Shown here: one piece after another, positions 54,847-63,783 of the stretch
Numbering within the stretch: position 1 is the stretch's first letter
How the letters are laid out: each line of letters begins with the position of its first letter
The notes under the pieces: generated by a model
Told to the model about the DNA's origin: nothing
Databases searched by the model: none
Seen by the model: only the letters and a program-made list of their open reading frames with translations
Source: Torymus aiolomorphi
Lineage: Eukaryota > Arthropoda > Insecta > Hymenoptera > Torymidae
DNA: 64,000 nucleotides
Direction: 5' to 3'
NCBI GenBank assembly: GCA_036365515.1
Contig: CM070877.1
Span: 116,779,321-116,843,320, forward strand
Program-made: the position numbers and the translations under genes

Positions 54847-55245
54847 TTTTTTTGTACTTATAATTGCCACGACAACAAAATGTACCTTTCATCTACATAT
54901 AGTTTATAATAATTTATTTCATTATTTACTATGTATAAATATTGTATAAGTTTCCTGAATAAATTATACTATGCATAAATGATGTTTTTATTCTAAACAC
55001 ACTATAATCACCATTCCATCCATACTCCTCTCCTTGCAAAATAAACGGGCACACATAAACCTTATCTCACGCCATGCGGGGCTCCAGTAAACGTATATGC
55101 CTCCCGACACCTGTTACTCCCACCACCACCACTCTATAACACCCCCAAATCATCCGTGTGTGCAGCCGAATGGGGAAACAGGCCCACTATACTGACCAAC
55201 TTACGCTATACCCGTATAGAGTGACGGCGCCGGCGGGGAGGGGGA
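54847..55245. other. non-coding part of the loop
   Basis: The segment CCATCCATACTCCTCTCC (about 55017-55034) repeats one at 54490-54507 with similar flanks, so the loop itself contains a short direct duplication. 55040-55245 is GC-richer and ends at the arm junction. No gene is recognised. Confidence 0.5.
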
Positions 55246-55562
55246 AACGTTGGGCACTTCTGCGAGAGCTCCGGGCTTTCCGTGACAGTTGTCCATTTTT
55301 TCAATACTGATTTTAATCGCGAACAATTCTTTCACCAAGTGTTCAGGAGTAAGTGTCGGCTGCGACTGGTAAGTGTTGGGTGCTTGACTGTTCTTTTAGT
55401 CAATCCCCACTCACGCTTTCTGAGTATTATTGGAGGGGAGAGAAAAATACAAAAAACCGTTATTTTAGAATAGAGCATCGTATCAAGTCTCGGTGATGAA
55501 AAACCGTTGGAAAAGGAAAAGGTTTGAAAAAAACAAAAACTCTTTTGACGGTTAAATACTGT

Positions 55563-56058
55563 TTATTGGATATACCTTAATCTAGGAGTACATGATTGAT
55601 TACATATGCCTTCGCCATGAGAGCGTTCGCTTGAAAAAGCTAGTACTTTCTTACATTTTCTATACTTATTTCTATGAAATTTTTTTTTTATAATAATTGA
55701 TAACTAATGCATCGTTCTTTCTTGTGTCATATACTAGTATAATATACTGTCCGCAGTATATTGAATCGATACTTTGAAGCGTCTTGACGTTCCAACGGAA
55801 ATTTTTGCAGTTTCTTCTAAGTCGTTGGAGATGGTGTCTTGAAACAGGTGGGAAACCGTACCTGTCAAAGTACGTTCCAAATCGATTTTTGTCTATGTAG
55901 ATGGCTACCCAGTGTGATCCTGGTCTCGTGTGATCATCCGTATTGCATACAATGGCGGCTGGTATCATCATCACGTTTTAAATCCGACCAGCCGCGTACA
56001 CTCCGATCGTTTTCGCTTTCAGACCCTCCAACGCTCTCGCTATCTGATTCGTGTTCAT
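55563..56058 (-). pseudogene. right-arm adenain-like protease, broken differently
   Basis: Inverted copy of 52844-53340. The catalytic region is preserved here (PGSHWVAIYID, GTYFDRYGFPP, YCGQYI), but a TAA occurs in the N-terminal third (near 55985) and one extra base in a homopolymer at about 55680-55689 shifts the last part of the frame. The uninterrupted remnant from Met 55974 is 100 codons. Confidence 0.75.
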
Positions 56059-56721
56059 GTTCTCCGCGTGCTTCCTTGGCTGTTTCGTATTCTGTCTCGC
56101 TTGCGCCGTCGACTTCGTCTCTGCCTCCGATTCCGAATCTGATGTGGCTTCTTCTACTCCAGATGAGATTTTCTATTGCGTCAAAAAATAGGTCGCTGCT
56201 TTTTTCCGGTAATTTTGTACGGTTCTCTTCGGGTAGTAGTGAGTAAAGCCACTCTCTGACTACATGTGCGCATTTGAGAGCGCAGTATGACTTTTTATAC
56301 GGATTATCCATACATCCGTGAGCGATACATGTTCAATTTTGAATCTTCTCTGCATATCGGTGAAACCTTCGCTGGTATAGTCTTCGATGTCGACTATGCT
56401 GCGTGTCATCATGGATTGAACGAATCGACTCGTATCGCCGCCTCTCACGTAGATTTTAGCAGCGTTTCTGGCAATGTTGTAAAAGTGGTGCTGTAGTTTG
56501 CGTAAGCCAATATCACCATCGAACCAATAGATTCCAAGTAGTTTCGATGAAAGATAATCGTTGGTCACTCTGGCCTGCCTAGACAGCTCGTCGAATGTGT
56601 GAGGTGGACTAATTATCCAATGTCCCGAGACTTTCCCTTGCAAAGAGACAATGGCAACCTCCTTGGGTAAAAATTTATTATCCTTGTCTCCCAAACCCTG
56701 AATTTCTATTACGTAATCCAT
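55934..56721 (-). pseudogene. right-arm EIQGLG protein, frameshifted
   Basis: Inverted copy of 52181-52968 with the same frame change near 56310, so that lesion (or a programmed shift) predates the arm duplication or was spread by gene conversion. It differs from the left copy by a few substitutions (for example IYWFDGDIG against IHWFDDVIG). Confidence 0.6.
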
Positions 56722-56831
56722 GATGAGAAATGTCGATGTGTTCGTCACGAAGCGAAAAGCCGACTACACTGCCAGCGTTGGGATTCATCGAGTAATATTC
56801 GCTTCTCCCCACCATTGAACACTTGCTCTTC

Positions 56832-57650
56832 TTACGCGTTAAAGTCTGTGACGATTTGACGGTTGGAATCTACTTCTAGTACGTTGTTGAATTCAGCGTA
56901 AATAATGCAGTTGACCGTTTCGGTTATTGCCTCCTCGAAACGAACTTCGATTCGTAGAGACCCCGAGCGCACGAGGTTCTAGTGGGAGGAAAAATGGGCA
57001 GATAAGTCAGGTGTTAGATCGAATTCAAACAGACAATAGCCTGACGGGTAAGAAACGCGACTAACGTCGATTCCCTCATTGATATAGTGTATACCGGTGC
57101 CGCTGAAGAGAGTGTGGAAAGAATCAACGTACAATTTATTATCGCCTGTGAAGCGTGGCTGAAGTGGTTTTCTCGGAATGTGTACGCCGGCCACGTAGAA
57201 CGATAAGAAATTTAAGTTAAAGTGTTGAAAATTAAAGGGGTTCAGTTGGCGATTTCCGTTTAATGCTTTGTTTTTCGCGAAACCCACGATGATTCTTTTG
57301 GTTAACTGTCCTAGAATAACGTTATCGAGCGTTTCTCCCATGACACCGCTGTGCATAGTGAAAGCCTTTACTTCAACCCTGGTAATGGGATATTTTGCCG
57401 TAGTCTTAGCTAGAGCATTGGCATGAGCGAGCAGTACACCTGGACTAATTTTAGCTCGACGCACGATAAGCGTCGCTTCCTTTATGTTTACGGAAAATTT
57501 TCCATTTTCAGATGAATCCATGAGACAGAAGGCGTCCTTACTGCGCACTAGTCTCACTCTCATTTCTACGCCGTTGAGGAGAAATTTGGGCTGATTGAAC
57601 ACGTCACAGTGTAAATGTCCAATTTAGATGAAAATTTTCCAGCACATACA
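56832..57650 (-). pseudogene. right-arm major capsid relic, 5'-truncated
   Basis: The main frame, 57602-56979, is uninterrupted for 207 codons and carries the same capsid motifs as the left copy. It meets a TAG at 56979-56981, at the same position as in the left arm, and then continues in phase to TAA at 56832-56834 through a conserved C-terminal segment (IYAEFNNVLEVD). One extra base near 57630 shifts the first codons relative to the left copy. It is better preserved than the left copy but still lacks the first jelly roll. Confidence 0.82.
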
Positions 57651-57781
57651 TCAGCCTACTGCTTGATATTACACGACCGTATTATCGAATATAATCCCAT
57701 AAGTGGGGATATTAAGAAATTAGTTTAAGGAAGAGGGCTGAAGGTATAAAAGACCCTGCAAAGCCATCTGAGTCAGTCAAC

Positions 57782-58546
57782 ATGGAGTACGTGGTGGATG
57801 TGCAAGGTTTCAAGCAACCCATCAACGAATTTGTTGTCAAAGAATTAGCCATTGTGCCTCTGAGTAGAAACGTGAAACCAGCGGTGTTTACCTTCATGCC
57901 ATCTACACCGTGGTGTAGACTTCCAGCGAAGTATAAAAGTCAAAATTGCTGGTTGGAACGTAATTATCACGGCTTATCTTGGAGTTCGGGTGAGCTGCCC
58001 TATAAAGAGTTGGAAAATGTGTTACAGCGTAGTCTACATGATGCAAGTGTCGTATATGTGAAGGGCCTTGAGAAAAAACAGTGGCTTGAACAATACAACC
58101 TTAACGTATATGATATGAGCGAAATGCGCTTCCTATCACTGCAGAAACTCAAGTTTGATGTGTTGGAGCAGCTATGTCCACATCATAGACTTGCTTACAA
58201 GGCAAATTGTGCATATCAAAATGTAGTGTTGCTAAGAAAATTTTATCATGATAATACTCCATCACTAGAGAGATCTCTCAAGATATTTTTTCGCACAGAA
58301 CATTTATCCTTTATGAGTCCTACAGATATTGCTCAGCTACCTAAGGCATTTTTCACAACATTTGGAGCAAACAGTATCGAGCAGGCGTGGAATAAACTGT
58401 CTGACGATTTAAAAAGCGATCAAGAAATTCTCAAATGTCTACGTTGTCGAGAACACAATCCTACAGAGAGTGTAGTACCACCTTTAAGAAGAGACTGTAT
58501 TCAATGTACGCTTAAGGGGGCTAGACACCTTTTTTCTCTGAAATAA
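57782..58546 (+). CDS. DVQGF protein, intact 254 codons, unknown function
   Basis: The only long uninterrupted gene of the element. MEYVVDVQGFKQPINEFVVK opens it, followed by WLERNYHGLSWSSGELPYKE, VVYVKGLEKKQWLEQYN and a Cys/His-rich segment (CPHHRLAYKANCAYQNV), and near the end CLRCREHNP and RRDCIQC. It belongs with a group of proteins frequently seen in insect mobile elements; a degenerate 3'-5' exonuclease fold is possible but not shown. Its last codons (KGARHLFSLK) come from the TTAA element that inserted at 58512, replacing the original end. It is divergent from the capsid relic. Whether it is expressed is unknown. Confidence 0.6.
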   Translation: MEYVVDVQGFKQPINEFVVKELAIVPLSRNVKPAVFTFMPSTPWCRLPAKYKSQNCWLERNYHGLSWSSGELPYKELENVLQRSLHDASVVYVKGLEKKQWLEQYNLNVYDMSEMRFLSLQKLKFDVLEQLCPHHRLAYKANCAYQNVVLLRKFYHDNTPSLERSLKIFFRTEHLSFMSPTDIAQLPKAFFTTFGANSIEQAWNKLSDDLKSDQEILKCLRCREHNPTESVVPPLRRDCIQCTLKGARHLFSLK

Positions 58547-59194
58547 GAAGTCACATTTTAATACATAAATGTAAACTAATTATTTCATACTTTTTACATA
58601 TAAAAGTGGGTATATTTACCTTACCTTAAAACTTTCTCCGATGGGCCTTTTATATGGTCCAGAACCATAGTCATCGATGAAACAAGTTTTTTCACTAACC
58701 GTAAGCTTTGAAATTTTCCTGTGGATGGATTGACTCCAGATTTGAACTAAATTACTCCTGAATAGTATAATTCTCATATGAGTGTAGGGATTTAGGATTA
58801 AATGTCGGAAACAATTTTTACATCAGAAAAATTATGAAAAAATATAAAAAATTTAAAAAAATTAAAAAAAAAACTCTTGAAAAACAGCACAATTTTTTTT
58901 TTTCGCATTAGATCAAAAATCCCTACACTCATATGAGAATTATACTATTCAGGAGTAATTTAGTTCAAATCTGGAGTCAATCCATCCACAGGAAAATTTC
59001 AAAGCTTACGGTTAGTGAAAAAACTTGTTTCATCGATGACTATGGTTCTGGACCATATAAAAGGCCCATCGGAGAAAGTTTTAAGGTAAGGTAAATATAC
59101 CCACTTTTATATGTAAAAAGTATGAAATAATTAGTTTACATTTATGTATTAGAATGTGACTTCTTATTTCAGAGAAAAAAGGTGTCTAGCCCCC
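58516..59194. mobile_element. 679-bp foldback element with TTAA duplication
   Basis: Starts GGGGGCTAGACACC and ends GGTGTCTAGCCCCC; TTAA flanks both sides (58512-58515 and 59195-59198). The arms of about 277 bp are nearly identical inverted copies around an A/T-rich centre (58793-58917). The left arm of the palindrome has a single TTAA at this site (near 50393), so it is an empty site in the same molecule. Confidence 0.9.
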
Positions 59195-59400
59195 TTAATG
59201 CTAATATAGTATGAAAACTTACACAACACTTGTAAAATTATGTTTAATAAACTTCATGAATATCATATATTACTGTTTTAATTTCTTTTACCCATAGATC
59301 TTTGGAAATCATAGACATATTAAATAATTATTATTTCGAGGGTTTCCATCAACACCCTCACTCTTATCGTTTGTATATGGGGAACAGAAAACAAAAAAAA

Positions 59401-59800
59401 CCGTTATTTTAGAATAGAGCATCCTATCAAGTCTCGATGACGAAAACCGTTGGAAAAGGAAAAGAATTGAAAAACCGTTATTTTAGATTAGAGTATCGTA
59501 TCAAGTCTCGGTGGGGAAAAAACCGTTGGGAAAGGAAAAGGTTTGAAAAACCGTTATTTTAGAATAGAGCATCGTATCAAGTCTCGGTGGGGAAAAAACC
59601 GCTGGAAAGGAAAAGAATTGAAAAACCGTTATTTTAGAGTAGAGCATCGTATCAAGTCTCGGTGACGAAAAACCGTTGGAAAAGGAACAGAATTGAAAAA
59701 CCGTTATTTTAGAATAGACAATCGTATCAAGTCTCGGTGACGAAAAACCGTTGGAAAAGGAAAAGTTTGAAAAACCGTTATTTTAGATTAGGTCGCGCCG
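59401..59800. repeat. tandem array, about 75-bp unit, six copies
   Basis: CCGTTATTTTAGA recurs at 59401, 59475, 59551, 59626, 59701 and 59775. Each unit also contains ATCGTATCAAGTCTCGGTG and CCGTTGGAAAAGGAAAAG. Single or double copies of the same unit are found at 50100-50190, 53376-53450 and 55450-55530. Confidence 0.92.
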
Positions 59801-59882
59801 CCGCCGCCGAGGGTCGCTAGTAAATAAAAATTCGACCTGCATGCAAAATTGTGACAATAAAATACTGACAATTTTTATTCGA

Positions 59883-59956
59883 TGACGTCATTGCACATGG
59901 TGGGGGTAGAAGCTTCTCAAAAGTAGGCGGGGCCTCACCCGACTGTCTCAACCAAT
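59883..59956. promoter_or_regulatory. regulatory unit R1: CRE, degenerate HSE, GC box, CCAAT
   Basis: TGACGTCA (59883-59890), an HSE with one altered module (GAA-GC-TTC-TC-AAA), GGCGGGGC and CCAAT (59952-59956), in the inverse order of the left units. Confidence 0.6.
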
Positions 59957-60149
59957 CAGAACGCTGCACAGGTCGGTGGGCGAGTGGGGGGGGGGGGCAG
60001 AGCTGTCCTGTCCCGGTGACGAAAAACCGTTGGAAAAGGAAAAGTTTGAAAAACCGTTATTTTAGATTAGGTCGCGCCGCCGCCGCCCGCCGCCAGGGGT
60101 CACTAGTATACACAATTGTGACAATAAAATACTGACAATTGTTATTTGA

Positions 60150-60222
60150 TGACGTCATTGCAATGGTGGGCGTAGAACCTTCTCGAAAGTGGGCGGGGCC
60201 TCACCCGATCGTCTCAACCAAT
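60150..60222. promoter_or_regulatory. regulatory unit R2: CRE, HSE, GC box, CCAAT
   Basis: TGACGTCA (60150-60157), perfect GAA-CC-TTC-TC-GAA (60175-60187), GGGCGGGG (60191-60198) and a CCAAT box shortly after (ACCAATCAGAACG). Confidence 0.65.
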
Positions 60223-60298
60223 CAGAACGCTGCACAGGTCGGCTGGTGGGCGAGTGGTGGGGGGGGGGGGGGGGGAGAATCGGTGTAGCTTATCTACT

Positions 60299-60608
60299 GA
60301 CGTATCTCGGTGCGCGGATGAAGAACGACGTATCTCGGCGCGAGGATGAAAAACGACGTATCTCGGCGCTCGGTTGAAGAACGACGTATCTCGGCGCGCG
60401 GATGATCTCTTACGGCCAATGCACGGCCAGTATAGCGGCGAGATACGTCGTTCTTCAACCGAGCGCCGATATACGTCGTTTTTCATCCTCGCGCCGAGAT
60501 ACGTCATTCTTCATCCGCGCGCCGAGATACATCGTTTTTCATCCGTGCGCCGAGATACGTCGTTCTTCATCCGCGCGCCGAGATACGTTCTTCTTCCTCT
60601 CAGCCGTC
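60299..60608. repeat. terminal array folding into a hairpin
   Basis: Units like ACGTATCTCGGCGCGAGGAT (about 60299-60405) are followed, after a short spacer (about 60405-60440), by the same unit in the opposite orientation (GAGATACGTCGTTCTTCATC, to 60600). The right end is therefore itself palindromic. The left end has only a short one-orientation version (49525-49590). Confidence 0.8.
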
Positions 60609-61964
60609 AATATACAAAGCCCGCATTATAACTGCGTTTTTTAATGACATGAACGTTTATTTGTATATTGCCGTATATTGTCGTATCAGTGCTTAATGTT
60701 TTTACTTGATTTTTTTTATAATTATGAGACAAACAAAGTTCAATTTTTTTTATTTTTCTTATTTTTTGCCAGCTCATTTATGAAAATATTGCTACCGATT
60801 AATTAATTACAAACTTCCCCTAAAAACAAAATTTCGTAAATATTTTAGATACATCTTTAGTCGAAGTTTGATGTTTAATCTTCGGTTTGAAAATCGAATT
60901 TTCTGTTAATAAAATCTTCAAATTCTTTTTATTTATCACTCTTGAACACGCAACATATAACTGCCCGTGACTAAATACTGATAAAGGTAAATATATTTCT
61001 ACTTTTTTAAAAGAGTGTCCTTATGATTTATTAATTATCATTGCATGAGCAAGTCTAACAGGGTATTTTCATCTCGACATATGAAATGGTATTTCTTCAA
61101 GTGAAGGAGATAAAGTTATTCAAGGTAATATAACTGCAGAGCCAGCCTTATTACCACCAATAATTTCTGCTACAATAGAATACTGATTTAAATATTTAAT
61201 TATTAATCTTGTGCCATTACATAATCCTTCATTTAAATTTATATTGCTCAGTAACATAACTACAGCCACTACTTTGAATTGCAATTTGTGTGGAGGCAAA
61301 TTATTGGGGGTAAGTGTATTTAAAAATTCTATTGGCAATATTGTATTTAATTTTTCATTATTTGCGTCATCTGCAGAATCTATACTGGCATATTCTGTTG
61401 CTGATCCACTTATTTTAGATAATGTTTGTTCATTCAATTTTATAACATCAGCATTTTTTGGCGCTAAAATTATACTTTCGTAAAAATCAGGATTCTTTAT
61501 ATCAATTTCTTCTCCAAAAATATCTTCAACAATATCTCCTTTGGACAAAATTTCAGTTGGAATTTTTATAACTTCATTTTCAATTTCAAATTGATTTTCA
61601 AAACAGCCATCTCCTATACGCAAAAGTCAATTCTTAAATTCACTATCACGTACGTAAAGGCTTTGATTTTCTTTCAAAGACATAATTTTAAATTGACTCG
61701 ATAAATAACTTTTTTTAATACAATTTTCAATAATTTGTGTTCTATTTCCATGACGTACAATAGGTAGAGTTTGTCGAAAATCTCCCGATACTATAATAAC
61801 TTTTCCTCCAAATACTTTATCATTATTGCATATATTTTTGAACAATCGATCAACTTCAAAGGCATATTTTGATGTCGTTGTAATTTCATCCCATATTATT
61901 ATTTTTGTATTTTTAATGATATCGCCATCTATACTGTTTGGAATTATATTGTAAATACAAATAA

Positions 61965-62878
61965 GTTTCCGCCGTTTTTTTATAAAAATTATCAATTTAT
62001 TGTAAAAAAAAAATATACATTACATTTTATTCAAAATATTGTCCGTCATTGGCTACTACTTTTTGCCATCTTTCTGGCAGCATTCGGATGTCACGTCGAA
62101 AAAACTCTTCATCTTTTGAGGCTACCCATGAATCGACCCAATTTTTGGCTTCTTCGTAAGAAGTGAATTGCTGCTTGACCAGGGCGTGAGCCATCGACCG
62201 GAACAAGTGGTAGTCCGAAGGAGCAATGTCTGGTGAATACGGCGGGTGGGGTAAGATATTCCATTGTAAAGCTTCCAAAGTATCCTTGACGACTTTTGCA
62301 ACATGTGGCCGAGCGTTGTCGTGCTGAAAAATCACTTTGTCATGTCTTTTGACATATTGGGGGCGTTTAAGCTTCAATTCTCTGCTCAATTGCAACAGTT
62401 GCTGTTGATAACGTTCTCCAGTGATAGTTTCGTTAGGCTGGAGTAGCTCGTAATAGATTACTCCGAGCTGATCCCACCAAATGCACAACATTAACTTTTT
62501 GCCATAAATATTCGGTTTGGCCGTTGAAGCTGGTACATGGCCGGGCTTACCACATGATTTCCTACGCTTTGGGTTGTCGTAGTAGATCCATTTTTCATCA
62601 CCCGCCACTATTCGATGCAAAAAAACCCTTTCGACTTTGTCTTTGAAGAAATTGTTCGCACGTGAAAAGACGGTGCTCGACGTCTCTGGGTTTCAGTTCA
62701 TGCAGAACCCAATTTCCTTGCTTTTGTACCATACCAATGGTCTTGAGACGGTGTGAAATCGCTTGTTAAGTCACTCTCAAGCTTTCTGCCAGCTGCTCTT
62801 CAGTTTGGCATGAGTCTTGATCCAATAATGCCTCTAACTCAGCGTCTTCAAACTTGATTGACCTTCCTTTGTTCATTT
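61965..62878 (-). mobile_element. mariner element inserted in the helicase, 5'-truncated
   Basis: Helicase coding sequence resumes on either side (FKLPFNI before, ICIYNIIPNS after). The right-hand (3') untranslated part and an A/T-rich end are at about 61965-62026. The 5' end seems truncated: the transposase frame begins directly at the junction near 62876. The TIRs were not resolved. Confidence 0.7.
62027..62876 (-). pseudogene. mariner transposase, mutated
   Basis: MNKGRSIKFEDAELEALLDQ begins the relic (N-terminal domain incomplete). A TAA lies in the helix-turn-helix part (near 62770) and a frameshift in a T run (near 62625) precedes the 197-codon open part. Catalytic residues are visible: VAGDEKWIYYDN, FQHDNARPHV and YSPDIAPSDYHLF (D,D34D). 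It is a different lineage from the mariner at 34949. Confidence 0.88.
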
Positions 62879-63174
62879 ATATTAAAAGGTAATTTGAAAG
62901 TTGTATGCACAGTTTGACCATCTTGTAACAAATTAGCAGCAATGCCTGTCCAAGCTACCGTTAAATAATTAATTTTATTAAATTTTAAATAGCTAATTAA
63001 ATTATTAAGTAAATAACTTTTGCCACTTCCTCCTGACCCATCTACAAAGATACATTTATCGTCACATTCATCATTTAATGAATTAATTATTAATTGAAAT
63101 ATTATTCGTTGAGCAACTATTAAAGAATTTAGTATGTCATCTAAATTGAACTTATTACCTTCTATACATATATC

Positions 63175-63783
63175 TGTGGCTTCCCGGAAAACCACGTAAG
63201 GGACGAGTTTTTCAAAATCGGTTTTATGCCTTTTTTCTTATCTTTAAATAGTCCTCTATCATCTAGCCGTGACAGAAATTATGAAAGTGCACTCGTTGTC
63301 TTGAATCAGCACAAGGAAAAACAACATATCTCCATTTTTTTCAACATTTTCCCGGAATAACCACGTATCTCCACTTTTTTAGAATAATTCCCGGAAAAAC
63401 CACGTAATTCCACTTATTTTTTAGAATAATTCCCGGAAAAACCACGTAACTCCACTTTTTTTTTAAGAAAAACTCCCGGAAAAACCACGTAACTCCACTT
63501 TTTTTTAGAATAACTCCCGAAAACCCCACGTAACTCCACTAAAATTTTTTTTTATTCCCGGAATAACCACGTAAGTGAAATTCGATTTCTAAAACATGAA
63601 CGCTATTTTCTCTGATTACTATGGCAAAAAATATGTTATTTACATTAGTATTCACAGACGCAGTGTTGCATTTAATCTCATTTGTCTTGATTTATAACAT
63701 CGATGCGAAACCTGCGAAACTAAAAACTCGATTTACTCGAAATAATGAGAAGTGGAGATAAGTGATTTTTCCTGGAAGCCACA
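63175..63783. mobile_element. 609-bp inverted-repeat element with internal tandem repeats
   Basis: TGTGGCTTCC at the left and GGAAGCCACA at the right split the helicase frame. Between 63345 and 63565 a unit containing CCCGGAAAAACCACGTAACT and TCCACTTTTTTT is repeated five to six times at about 40-50-bp spacing. The flanks read ATATC and GATAT, so the duplication could be ATAT. Confidence 0.75.

Larger units (their letters stand above)
49511..60608. mobile_element. 11.1-kb palindromic virus-derived (Polinton/adintovirus-like) element
   Basis: A 30-bp perfect terminal inverted repeat (49511-49540 against 60579-60608, starting GACGGCTGAGAGGAAGAAGA) bounds two long inverted arms around a single-copy loop (53658-55245). 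The arms hold capsid-like, adenain-like protease and two paralogous unknown genes; the loop holds two or three more frames. The capsid and protease types tie it to the Polinton/adintovirus/PLV assemblage. No polymerase B, integrase or ATPase is visible, so it is probably non-autonomous. A target duplication is not resolved (ATAT occurs near both edges but not at the exact boundary). The right arm is longer because of a TTAA insertion and more tandem repeats. Confidence 0.85.
55246..60608 (-). repeat. right inverted arm
   Basis: 5.36 kb; reverse complement of the left arm plus a 679-bp TTAA element (58516-59194), a six-copy array of the 75-bp unit and a longer terminal array. It begins at AACGTTG (55246-55252). 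Its gene copies are better preserved than those on the left, except the protease, where each arm has its own damage. Confidence 0.9.

Noticed and set aside
59395..60600. Tandem repeats as a CRISPR array
   Set aside because: The repeats are contiguous 75-bp and about 26-34-bp units without unique spacers, inside a eukaryotic mobile element.
49511..60608. Complete Polinton with polymerase and integrase
   Set aside because: No family B polymerase motifs, integrase DDE motif or packaging ATPase Walker motifs were found in either arm or the loop.
60374..60644. Phe/Arg-rich frames at the right terminus
   Set aside because: Produced by the terminal repeat array; not a protein.
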